From the NCBI GenBank assembly GCA_041301185.1, contig JBFYSV010000198.1, positions 1 through 62,961 of the forward strand: a DNA stretch of 62,961 nucleotides, given 5' to 3'. The stretch is from JAQBDA01 sp041301185 (lineage in GTDB: Bacteria > Chloroflexota > Anaerolineae > Anaerolineales > UBA4823). The translations under genes and the position numbers were made by a program. Of the stretch, positions 43,662 through 51,542 are shown one piece after another. Under the pieces are notes generated by a model. It saw nothing but the letters and a program-made list of their open reading frames with translations, was not told the DNA's origin and made no database searches. Every line of letters starts with the position of its first letter. Position 1 is the stretch's first letter.

Positions 43662-44810
43662 ATGACCAGGAAATTACTTCAAGGCAATGAAGCCTGTGTA
43701 GAGGCTGCAATAGCAGCCGGGGTGAGATTTTTCGCAGGGTACCCGATTACCCCAGCCACAGAAATCGCTGAAGGGATGGCGAACCGGCTTCCTGAAGAAG
43801 GCGGAGTCTTTATCCAAATGGAAGACGAGATCGGCAGCATCGCCGCCTGCATCGGTGCTTCCGTTGCTGGCGCAAAAGCCATGACCGCCACCAGCGGACC
43901 GGGCGCTTCGCTCATGCTGGAAAACCTGGGGTTTGCGGTGATCTCCGAGACTCCGGTGGTCATCGTCAATGTGATGCGCGGCGGGCCGAGCACGGGTTTG
44001 CCAACCTTCCCAGCCCAGATGGATGTAATGCAGGCGAGGTGGGGAGCGCATGGAGATTATCCAATGGTTGCATACGCCCCGAGCAGCGTACGCGAGACCT
44101 ACGAGCTTACCGTTAGAGCGATCAATACTGCTGAGCTTTTGCGCACACCGGTCTTCTTGCTCTCAGATGCCATGATCGGGCATATGCGCGAGGCGATCAC
44201 CTTGCCGGACCCATCTGAACTGCAGCTCATCGAGCGCAAACGCCCTGATCCGAATGACGATGATTTTGCCCCCCATCGTGGCAGCCAGGATGGGTTGGTG
44301 ATCCCCGAAATGGCGCGCTTCGGAGATGGCTTCCGCTTCCACGTGGATAGTAATGTTCACGATGAATACGGCTTCCCTGCCACTGAGCGCAACGACATTG
44401 CCGATAAGCTGATCCGCCGCCTGAACAACAAGACTAAAGCGCATGCCGACGAGCTGATCATCGTCGAGGAAGACCAGCTTGAGGACGCCGATGTGGCTAT
44501 TTTTGCCTTCGGCTCTTCCGCCCGGTCAGCGCTGGAAGCAGTGGATATGGCACGCCAGCGCGGGTTGAAGGTGGGCTTGCTCAAAGCCATGACCCTGTGG
44601 CCTTTCCCTGAAGAATATGTCGATAAATGGACCCGGCGAGTCAAAGCATGGGTGGTGCCCGAGATGAACCTGGGCCAGATGGTGCGCGAGGTTTCACTGG
44701 TTGTTAACGGTCGCGTGCCGGTGTTCCCACTGAACCGGGTAGATGGACTGTTGATCGAGCCGCACCAGATACTCTCGCTAATCGAGAAGCAGATCTTCGC
44801 CACCGCCTGA
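43662..44810 (+). CDS. korA: 2-oxoacid:ferredoxin oxidoreductase alpha subunit (KorA-like)
   Basis: 382 residues. LLQGNEACVEAAIAAGVRF and FAGYPITPATEIAE open the pyrimidine-domain; then QMEDEIGSIAACIGASVAGAKAMTATSGPG and MRGGPSTGLPT. Domain II ends with a Rossmann-like region (AFGSSARSALEAVDMARQRG). It matches KorA-type 2-oxoglutarate enzymes better than PorA or VorB by eye. Works with the next two genes to convert a 2-oxoacid plus CoA to acyl-CoA, CO2 and reduced ferredoxin. Confidence 0.9.
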   Translation: MTRKLLQGNEACVEAAIAAGVRFFAGYPITPATEIAEGMANRLPEEGGVFIQMEDEIGSIAACIGASVAGAKAMTATSGPGASLMLENLGFAVISETPVVIVNVMRGGPSTGLPTFPAQMDVMQARWGAHGDYPMVAYAPSSVRETYELTVRAINTAELLRTPVFLLSDAMIGHMREAITLPDPSELQLIERKRPDPNDDDFAPHRGSQDGLVIPEMARFGDGFRFHVDSNVHDEYGFPATERNDIADKLIRRLNNKTKAHADELIIVEEDQLEDADVAIFAFGSSARSALEAVDMARQRGLKVGLLKAMTLWPFPEEYVDKWTRRVKAWVVPEMNLGQMVREVSLVVNGRVPVFPLNRVDGLLIEPHQILSLIEKQIFATA

Positions 44811-44824
44811 AAAGGAGAAATTTA

Positions 44825-45607
44825 ATGTCACCAACCCATACAGCTAATTTGCTGGATCGCTATTTCCTGAAAGATCGCCTGCCTACCATCTGGTGCCCGG
44901 GATGCGGCCTCGGCACTGCGAATGGAGCGATCTTGCGTGGATTCGAAGCAGCCGGGGTGGACCAGGACAAAACCGTGCTGGTCAATGGCATCGGGTGTTC
45001 TGGGCGTACCGCTGCCTATCTTGACTTCGACGTTTTGAAGGGCACCCACGGCCGGGCGATCGCCTTCGCCACCGGCATCAAGCTCTACCGCCCAGAATTA
45101 ACCGTAGTTGTCATGGCGGGCGACGGGGACACGCTGGCCATCGGCGGCAACCATTTTATCCATGCCGCCCGGCGGAACGTGGATATCAAGGTAATTTTGT
45201 TCAATAACTTCATCTATGGGATGACTGGGGGCCAGGTTTCTCCTACAACGCCTGCCGGCGCCAGGGGTTCGACCGCCCCCCACGGCTACAACGAACGCTC
45301 CTTCGACGCATGCAAGCTGGCGGAAGCTGCCGGGGCGTCATTTGTTGCCCGGTCCACTTCCTACCATGTCCAGCTTCTCAGCAAAATCGTCCGGGATGCC
45401 CTGCTCCACAAAGGCTTTGCCCTGGTCGAAGTATTGACCCAGTGCCCGCAGCAATACGGTCGCTGGAACAAATCCGGGGATGCTTTCGATATGCTGACCT
45501 GGTTTAAGGAAAACGCAGTCCGGGTAGAACAAGCTGCCAAAATGCCTGCCGATGAGCTGGTCGGCAAATTCATGATCGGTGAGCTGGTCAAACAGCAGGA
45601 TGGGTAG
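44825..45607 (+). CDS. korB: 2-oxoacid:ferredoxin oxidoreductase beta subunit (KorB-like)
   Basis: 260 residues. The Fe-S/TPP entry motif WCPGCGLGTANGA is followed by NGIGCSGRTAAYLDFD; the TPP-Mg motif is MAGDGDTLAIGGNHFIHAARR with FNNFIYGMTGGQVSPT. Length and motifs fit KorB. AAAAGGAG precedes the start. Cytoplasmic partner of KorA and KorC. Confidence 0.92.
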   Translation: MSPTHTANLLDRYFLKDRLPTIWCPGCGLGTANGAILRGFEAAGVDQDKTVLVNGIGCSGRTAAYLDFDVLKGTHGRAIAFATGIKLYRPELTVVVMAGDGDTLAIGGNHFIHAARRNVDIKVILFNNFIYGMTGGQVSPTTPAGARGSTAPHGYNERSFDACKLAEAAGASFVARSTSYHVQLLSKIVRDALLHKGFALVEVLTQCPQQYGRWNKSGDAFDMLTWFKENAVRVEQAAKMPADELVGKFMIGELVKQQDG

Positions 45608-45608
45608 A

Positions 45609-46163
45609 ATGATGAGACAGGCAGTTATTCTGAGCGGTGCCGGGGGGCAAGGTCTGATCCTGGCGGGAGCAATCCTTGCGGAAGCAGCTGGGGTATTCGA
45701 GGGCAAGGAAGTCGTCCAGACCCAGTCCTATGGTATCCAGGCTCGCGGTGGAGCGAGCCAATCGTCCGTGATTATCAGCGATGGGCGCATCAAGTTCCCT
45801 GAGGTGCTGGTTCCGGACATCTTATTATGCCTATCCCAAGAGGCATACCAGCGATACGCCCCCAGCTTGCGCGAAGGGGGCATCTTGATAATCGATCAGG
45901 ACCTGGTAAATCCCGACCACGACCAACAGGATATCCAGGTGATTGCGTTACCCTTCACCGCCCAGGCTGAAAAGATGGAGCGCCGCATCCTGGCGAACGT
46001 GATTGCCCTGGGGGCATTGGCTACCGCCACAGGCGCGGTATCGGTTGATTCACTGGCTAAGGCGCTGCACAGCCGCCTGCCAGAGCGCAGTGTCCCGCAG
46101 GCTGTCGAAGCACTTCACCTTGGAAAGCAGCTGGCAGAAGAGCAAGGATTGGTTCGCGTATGA
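45609..46163 (+). CDS. korC: 2-oxoacid:ferredoxin oxidoreductase gamma subunit (KorC-like)
   Basis: 184 residues. The gamma-domain motif LSGAGGQGLILAGAILAEAA is followed by TQSYGIQARGGASQSSVIIS and LSQEAYQRY. This subunit is needed by Kor/Por/Ior enzymes for domain assembly and CoA binding. IorA-like proteins also need a gamma-type partner (IorB), and no other candidate is present, so this one might serve both. The start is at 45609 (MMRQ), one base after the korB stop; its stop overlaps sucC. Confidence 0.9.
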   Translation: MMRQAVILSGAGGQGLILAGAILAEAAGVFEGKEVVQTQSYGIQARGGASQSSVIISDGRIKFPEVLVPDILLCLSQEAYQRYAPSLREGGILIIDQDLVNPDHDQQDIQVIALPFTAQAEKMERRILANVIALGALATATGAVSVDSLAKALHSRLPERSVPQAVEALHLGKQLAEEQGLVRV

Positions 46164-47296
46164 TCATACCCGAAGATTACGCAAAAAGCATGCTGGCGAG
46201 ATATGGTCTGGTTACACCGCGCGGTCGTCCGGCCGAATCGACCGAAGAAGTCGCCCTGATTGCCCAGGAGTTGGGCGGGCAATGCGTTGTTAAAGCGCTC
46301 ATCCCCACTGGCGGGCGCGGCAAGGCCGGCGGCGTCAAGCTGTGCCAGTCGGTGGAACAGGCACAGCAAGCCGCGAGGGAGCTCCTCGGTCAGCAACTGC
46401 TGGGACATACCGTAAAGAGAGTGCTGGTTGAGGAGATTGTCCCCCTGGCGGGAGAGATCTACGCCGGGGTGGTTGTCAACACAGCCACCGACCAAATCGA
46501 CCTGGTATTGAGCCTCGCCGGTGGTGTGGAGATCGAAAACACCGCTCGAGACAACCGGCACAGTGTGTACCACTTATCACTCCAGCCAGGCGACTTGCTG
46601 CCGGTACACCGGGTAAGCCGCTGGTTGGGTGAGAACAAATTAGACCCAGCCCGAGTGCCTGACCTGGCTCACACGCTGGTTGCCCTTTACCGTGCGGCTG
46701 CCGATCTGGATGCCATCCTCCTGGAGATCAACCCTTTGGCGATCGGGCAAGATGGACGCCTGATCCTCTTAGATGCCAAGCTGGAAGTGGACGATAACGC
46801 CCTATCCCGGCACCCCGAGTTGAACAGCTTCTTTATCGCCTCGCTCAGCCCACGCGAGCTGCGCGCCCGCAAGCTGGGCGTCTCATATGTACCTCTGGAT
46901 GGCGATATCGGTGTGATCACCAGCGGTGCAGGATTGGGGATGGCAACCCTGGATTTGCTGCAGCACAGAGGCCTTTCGCCGGCGAATTTCCTGGACACAG
47001 GCGGCGGCATCTCGGAAGATATGGTCAAGGGTGCGGTTGAGCTGATCCTGGAGCCATCTCACATCAAAGGCGCGATCATCAACCTGTACGGCGGGATCAA
47101 CCGCATGCTCGAAGCTGCAAAAGGGATCATTGCCGCCCTGGAGAATATCCCCGGCGATCGACCGCTGGTGGTGAAAATCCTTGGTAACCAGCAAGAAGAG
47201 GCCTGGGAGTTGTTGGAGCCTGTGTCAAATGTACATGTGATCCGCCAGGTACAGACTGAGACTGCCGTAGACCTTCTGGCAGGATTGTTGAATTGA
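46160..47296 (+). CDS. sucC: succinyl-CoA synthetase beta-like subunit (ADP-forming acyl-CoA ligase)
   Basis: 378 residues, ATP-grasp fold. MLARYGLVTPRG, then VVKALIPTGGRGKAGGVK (nucleotide loop), ILLEINPLAIGQDG, DAKLEVDDNA, and the C-terminal GAGLGMATLDLLQHRG and LYGGINRM. Size and layout are those of SucC, not of the short beta subunit of archaeal ADP-forming acetyl-CoA synthetase. The ATG overlaps the korC stop (ATGA). Functions with the next gene in making ATP from an acyl-CoA. Confidence 0.92.
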   Translation: MIIPEDYAKSMLARYGLVTPRGRPAESTEEVALIAQELGGQCVVKALIPTGGRGKAGGVKLCQSVEQAQQAARELLGQQLLGHTVKRVLVEEIVPLAGEIYAGVVVNTATDQIDLVLSLAGGVEIENTARDNRHSVYHLSLQPGDLLPVHRVSRWLGENKLDPARVPDLAHTLVALYRAAADLDAILLEINPLAIGQDGRLILLDAKLEVDDNALSRHPELNSFFIASLSPRELRARKLGVSYVPLDGDIGVITSGAGLGMATLDLLQHRGLSPANFLDTGGGISEDMVKGAVELILEPSHIKGAIINLYGGINRMLEAAKGIIAALENIPGDRPLVVKILGNQQEEAWELLEPVSNVHVIRQVQTETAVDLLAGLLN

Positions 47297-47304
47297 TAGA
47301 TTCT

Positions 47305-48177
47305 ATGCAAACATTATTATTGAATCACCAAACTCGCGCCGTGGTGCAAGGCATCACCGGAAAAGTTGGCCAGGCACAAACTCACTGGATGCTCAAAGCC
47401 GGTACTCCCCTGGTGGCGGGCGTGACCCCCGGGAGAGGAGGGCAGGTCGTCGAGGGGCTGCCAGTGTACGACACAGTGGCTGAAGCAGTCGCTCAGCAGC
47501 AGGCAAACGCCTCGGTGATCTTTGTCCCCGCTCCTTTCGCCCGTGAGGCTGCTTTTGAGGCGATTGATGCGGGTCTCCAGCTGGTGGTCATCGTGACCGA
47601 ACATATACCCATGCGCGACACCATGGAGATCAAAGCCCGCTCCCAGCTAGCAGGCGCCACGGTGATCGGTCCCAACTGCCCCGGAATATTCATCCCCTCA
47701 GTCGGCAAGCTGGGAATCATGCCAGAGAGCATCTTTCGCAAGGGCAATATCGGCGTCGTGGGGCGCAGCGCTACCCTATCCTACGAAGTCATCGCCAACC
47801 TGACCGATGCCGGTCTGGGTCAGACGGCTGCGATTGGGGTTGGCGGCGATCCGATTGTATGCACGGAGTTCAGAGAGGCGCTCAAGCTCTTCGAAGCTGA
47901 CGATCAAACCACGGGGGTAGTCCTGGTGGGAGAGATCGGCGGCTCCGCAGAGGAGCGCGCCGCAGAGTATATTGCCGGAATGAGCAAGCCGATAGTCGCA
48001 TTGATCGCGGGTAAGGCAGCCCCCCCTGGGAAGCGTTTTGGACATGCCGGCGCCATCATTCGCGCCGGTGGGGGTGGCGCGCAACACAAAATTGATATCT
48101 TGCGCCAGGCTGGCGTATCGATCGCTGCATCGCCTTCCCAGATCCCATCCCTTATGAAAGACCGGCTGCGCCATTAG
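47305..48177 (+). CDS. sucD: succinyl-CoA synthetase alpha-like subunit
   Basis: 290 residues. CoA-binding domain QGITGKVGQAQTHWML; GPNCPGIFIPSVGKLGIMP; ligase domain VVGRSATLSYEVI and GVGGDPIVCTEF; the phosphorylated His is in RFGHAGAIIRAGGGG (about His247, as in E. coli SucD). The start is the ATG at 47305; a TTG at 47293 overlapping the sucC stop is an alternative. It follows KorABC and SucC, so succinyl-CoA (or another acyl-CoA from the oxidoreductases) is the likely substrate. Confidence 0.92.
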   Translation: MQTLLLNHQTRAVVQGITGKVGQAQTHWMLKAGTPLVAGVTPGRGGQVVEGLPVYDTVAEAVAQQQANASVIFVPAPFAREAAFEAIDAGLQLVVIVTEHIPMRDTMEIKARSQLAGATVIGPNCPGIFIPSVGKLGIMPESIFRKGNIGVVGRSATLSYEVIANLTDAGLGQTAAIGVGGDPIVCTEFREALKLFEADDQTTGVVLVGEIGGSAEERAAEYIAGMSKPIVALIAGKAAPPGKRFGHAGAIIRAGGGGAQHKIDILRQAGVSIAASPSQIPSLMKDRLRH

Positions 48178-48203
48178 CCAAACCCGGATAAAGGTAGATA
48201 TCC

Positions 48204-48536
48204 ATGTCAGACGGTCAACGCGGGGCAATCATCCAGGTGAAAGTCAAGCTGTTCGGTCACCTGAAACAGATCGCCCAACTGGCAGTCTTTGACATGGAAA
48301 GCCAGGCTGGTTCCAGCGTGTACGAAGTGATCCAGGCGATTGCCCAGCGGCTGGGGGATGATTTCCGAAAGGCACTCCTGGAGCAAAGCGGTAATCTGCA
48401 CGGCGGGATTGAGATTGTGCTCAACAGCGAGCACCTGCCTGCCAGGCGCATCCGTACGATTTATATTTCCGAGGATTGCGAGCTGTTCATTATGCCCATG
48501 ATCGAAGGTGGGTTGCAGTCCATCGAGCCAAAATAG
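48204..48536 (+). CDS. MoaD/ThiS-like sulfur carrier protein 1, C-terminally extended
   Basis: 110 residues with a ubiquitin-like fold: VKLFGHLKQIAQLAVFDM, a helix with VYEVIQAIAQRLGDDF, and the end ELFIMPMIEGGLQSIEPK. MoaD normally ends exactly in Gly-Gly for thiocarboxylation; here Gly102-Gly103 is followed by seven residues. Proteins of this type accompany AORs and supply sulfur for tungstopterin. It lies 27 bases before the second AOR gene. Confidence 0.82.
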   Translation: MSDGQRGAIIQVKVKLFGHLKQIAQLAVFDMESQAGSSVYEVIQAIAQRLGDDFRKALLEQSGNLHGGIEIVLNSEHLPARRIRTIYISEDCELFIMPMIEGGLQSIEPK

Positions 48537-48562
48537 ACGCAGACCTGTATAAAGAGGTCAAT

Positions 48563-50401
48563 ATGATAAAAAGCGGATATACAAAAAAATTGCTCCGGAT
48601 CAACCTAACAACCCGCGAGCACTCAGTCGAACCCATTGAACTACAGGAATATGAGCAATTCCTCGGCGGGCGGGGCACGGGGGCTGCCTGGTACTGGCGT
48701 GAAATCCCCCCCGAGATAGCTCCCCTGGAGGCTGCCAATAAACTAGGATTCTTCACCGGACCGATGACCGGCGCGCCCCTGGTTTCCACCACGAAATTCC
48801 AGTTGGCTACCAAAGGTCCTGAGACGGGGCGCTACCTGTGCTCCAACTCCAGCGGAAATTTCGGACCCCGCCTGCGCGAGGCCGGTTACGATGCCCTGAT
48901 ACTAGAAGGCGCATCTGAGCAGTGGACGGCGGTAGTGATTGAGAATGATGAAATCCGCTTCATTGATAATGCTGCCTGGCAGGGTCAGACTCCCATGCAA
49001 TCTCGCCAGAGGCTCCTCGACCAGTTGGAAGGCAAGAAATGGGCTACGATGAGCATCGGACCGGCTGCTGAAAACAAGGTGGTCTTCTCCTCGATCTTCG
49101 TAGATGATGGGCGCGCTTTCGGGCGCGGCGGCGGCGGTGCGGTGCTGGCTTCCAAGAGAGTCAAAGCGCTGGCAGTACGCGGCGACCAGCCGCTTCCGGT
49201 TGCCGATAAGCAGAAATGCAAAGAGATCGCCGACCTGGCGCGCAACGATTTGAAAACCTCGCGTGCCAAGCACCGCCAGTACGGAACTGCCCAACTGGTA
49301 GAAATTATCAATGCCCTGGGTTGCATCCCTACCCGCAACTTCCAAACCACCTGGGAATCGCCCGACCAGGTGCAGGGCGTGTATGCCCAGACTCTACACG
49401 ACCAGCATTACGTGCGCAACTACGCCTGCTACCGGTGCTCGGTCGCCTGCGGGCAGGTAGCTGAAGTGAAAGAAGGTGAATTTGCTGGAGCCTCCGCCAG
49501 GCCAGAGTACGAGAGCATTGGTCTGCTAGGTCCTTCTTGTGGCATTTACGACATGGCTGCGGTCATCGCGGCCAACCAGGTTTGTGACGACCTGGGAATG
49601 GATACGATAACCGCCGGGAACATGGTCGCCCTGGTCATGGAGCTGTATGAGCGCGGCCTGGTCTCGCCGGAAGAGAACGAAGGCCTGCTAGTGCGCTTCG
49701 GCGACGGGAAAGCCATGCTGGAGATGCTGCGCCTGATCGCCGAAAAGCGCGGTCTGGGGGCGGTGCTGGCAAGCGGCGCCCTGGGCGTCATCCAGGCGCA
49801 CCCGGAATGGGAGCCCTACCTGGTGCATTCAAAAGGCATGACCTTCCCCGCTTACGATCCGCGCGGCTTCAATGGGATGGGGCTGGCGTACGCCACCTCA
49901 TCCCGCGGCGCATGCCATAATGTCGGCGGCTACACCGTCAGCGATGAGCTGCTAAAGCCAAAATACGATCGCTTCGCCACTCAGGGCAAAGGTGAGCTGG
50001 TAAAGTCCTTGCAAGACAACCGCGCCTATATCGATAGCCTGGGGCTTTGCACGGTAGTGCGCGGGGCGTATAATTTCACTACCAACCCGGCGCCTGAGAC
50101 CTTGCTGGCGATCACCGGCTATGATTTTGCACCTCACCTGATGGAGATCGGCGAGCGGGTATCGAACCTGGAGCGGATGATCCTGGTGCGCGAGGGCGTC
50201 CAGCGCAGCGATGACAGCCTGCCACCGCGCATGATGGAAGCCATCCCCTCCGGCCCGGCTGCCGAGCATCTTATCAGCTACGAGATGCTCGACCAGATGC
50301 TAGACGATTACTACACCTTGCGCGGTTGGGATCCGAACGGGGTTCCTTTGCCAGCAACCCTGGAACGTCTGGGGCTTTTGGAATTGGTTATGCCGGCATG
50401 A
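48563..50401 (+). CDS. aldehyde:ferredoxin oxidoreductase (tungsten AOR family), copy 2
   Basis: 612 residues. FLGGRGTGAAWYWREIPP at the N-terminus; SSGNFGPRLREAGYDALILEG; [4Fe-4S] ligands Cys289, Cys292 and Cys296 (YACYRCSVACG), with a late Cys in DSLGLCTVV. It differs from copy 1 in active-site loops (for instance TTKFQLATKGPET in place of the GRNSAGAKSPLTGG region), suggesting a different substrate. The start is the ATG at 48563 after AAAGAGG. It is flanked on both sides by MoaD-like genes and overlaps the second. Confidence 0.92.
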   Translation: MIKSGYTKKLLRINLTTREHSVEPIELQEYEQFLGGRGTGAAWYWREIPPEIAPLEAANKLGFFTGPMTGAPLVSTTKFQLATKGPETGRYLCSNSSGNFGPRLREAGYDALILEGASEQWTAVVIENDEIRFIDNAAWQGQTPMQSRQRLLDQLEGKKWATMSIGPAAENKVVFSSIFVDDGRAFGRGGGGAVLASKRVKALAVRGDQPLPVADKQKCKEIADLARNDLKTSRAKHRQYGTAQLVEIINALGCIPTRNFQTTWESPDQVQGVYAQTLHDQHYVRNYACYRCSVACGQVAEVKEGEFAGASARPEYESIGLLGPSCGIYDMAAVIAANQVCDDLGMDTITAGNMVALVMELYERGLVSPEENEGLLVRFGDGKAMLEMLRLIAEKRGLGAVLASGALGVIQAHPEWEPYLVHSKGMTFPAYDPRGFNGMGLAYATSSRGACHNVGGYTVSDELLKPKYDRFATQGKGELVKSLQDNRAYIDSLGLCTVVRGAYNFTTNPAPETLLAITGYDFAPHLMEIGERVSNLERMILVREGVQRSDDSLPPRMMEAIPSGPAAEHLISYEMLDQMLDDYYTLRGWDPNGVPLPATLERLGLLELVMPA

Positions 50402-50652
50402 TAACCCTAAACCTCAGGTTGTTAGGTGGGTTGCACCAGGGAAAGATAGCCTCTCCGATGGTATTGAATTTACCAGACGGGGCAAGCATTCAAGATCTGG
50501 AGACCGAACTAAAAGAATTGGGCATCCATCCAGATTCACCTGAGGTAATCATCAGTCTATCGGGCAAGGGGCTGCGCCAGTATCCTGCTGGGCATTTGTT
50601 GCAGGGCGGTGAAGAGCTGATCGTATTTCCCAACATTTCCGGAGGGTTGTGA
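50398..50652 (+). CDS. MoaD/ThiS-like sulfur carrier protein 2, ends Gly-Gly-Leu
   Basis: 84 residues, beta-grasp pattern with LNLPDGASIQDLETELKELG in the middle and GGEELIVFPNISGGL at the end. One residue (Leu) follows the diglycine. The ATG overlaps the AOR stop (ATGA). Probably the dedicated sulfur carrier for AOR cofactor synthesis, but the extra residue would have to be removed for thiocarboxylate formation. Confidence 0.78.
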   Translation: MITLNLRLLGGLHQGKIASPMVLNLPDGASIQDLETELKELGIHPDSPEVIISLSGKGLRQYPAGHLLQGGEELIVFPNISGGL

Positions 50653-50663
50653 GCGGATTGCTT

Positions 50664-50672
50664 TGATACAAT
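50664..50672 (+). promoter_or_regulatory. possible extended -10 promoter for gntR
   Basis: TG-A-TACAAT, an extended -10 element, about 32 bases upstream of the gntR start. No clear -35. It suggests the regulator and xylB can be transcribed apart from the long upstream operon. Confidence 0.45.
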
Positions 50673-50703
50673 TCCTTTAAACGATGATCAGGGAGCTGCA
50701 GGC

Positions 50704-51483
50704 ATGGTGAACAATAATTTTACAGACATATCTGCCAGTGATATCGATAAGGATCTGCCGATCCCGTATCACTACCAGCTGCGCGAGCTGCTGCGAGATG
50801 AGATCACCTCTGGTCACTGGGATGTGGGCGAGCGCCTTCCCAGCGAGCGCGAGCTGTGCGATGCATTTAATCTCAGCCGCACAACCATCCGGGAGGCGAT
50901 CGACGCGCTGGTAAGCGAGGGCTTATTGCGCCGCGAGAAAGGCCGGGGGACGTTTGTCTCCGAGCCAAAAATCACGGAAAAATGGTTGGGAGCACCGGAT
51001 AGCTTTACCGATTCGATGGTGGAACAAGGCTACCATATCGAAACCAAAGTGCTCACCCTTTCGATAGTCCCAGCACCGCACCGCGTTGCCCGCGAGCTGC
51101 GCTTACGATCCGAAGAGCCAGTGATTGTTCTTGACCGCCTGCGCCTGATCTTGAATGAACCAATCCTTGTAGTTACCTCGTACATCTCTGAGAAACACTG
51201 CCCCGGATTGGTAATGGAGGACTTTACCAGCCACTCGCTGTACCAGCTGTTTCGCGAAAAATACAATATCCATCTGGGGCGCGCCAAACGGGTGATGGAA
51301 GCCGTAGCCGCCGACGACCTGGAGGCCAGCCTGTTAAATGTCAGGCCAGGGGCACCCTTGCTGCTGATCGAGAGCACAGCCTACCTGGAAGACGGTACCC
51401 CGATTGAATATTTCAAAGCCCGCCACCGCGGCGACCGCACCCGGTTCCAGGTGGATTCATTCAAGTCACTCCTAACACGATAA
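50704..51483 (+). CDS. GntR family transcriptional regulator (HutC subfamily, UTRA domain)
   Basis: 259 residues. N-terminal winged HTH: YQLRELLRDEITSGHWDVGERLPSERE-type helices, LSRTTIREAIDALVSEGLLRREKGRGTFV. The UTRA effector domain follows: LRSEEPVIVLDRLRLILNEPI, the SLYQLFREKYNI segment, and the terminal PIEYFKARHRGDRTRFQVD. UTRA regulators sense sugar phosphates or related small molecules. It sits between the AOR/MoaD genes and xylB. It is a candidate to bind the 19-bp repeats at 34.9-35.0 kb, whose GT-N4-AC spacing suits this subfamily. Confidence 0.93.
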   Translation: MVNNNFTDISASDIDKDLPIPYHYQLRELLRDEITSGHWDVGERLPSERELCDAFNLSRTTIREAIDALVSEGLLRREKGRGTFVSEPKITEKWLGAPDSFTDSMVEQGYHIETKVLTLSIVPAPHRVARELRLRSEEPVIVLDRLRLILNEPILVVTSYISEKHCPGLVMEDFTSHSLYQLFREKYNIHLGRAKRVMEAVAADDLEASLLNVRPGAPLLLIESTAYLEDGTPIEYFKARHRGDRTRFQVDSFKSLLTR

Positions 51484-51542
51484 TTGGGTATCCTTCCCCA
51501 ACATCCAACTGAAGACATTCAACAAATCAAGGAGGTGCATGG

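Noticed and set aside
46160..48177. Archaeal-type ADP-forming acetyl-CoA synthetase for the SucCD-like pair
   Set aside because: Subunit sizes (378 and 290 residues) and domain order match SucC/SucD rather than the long alpha and short beta of that enzyme.
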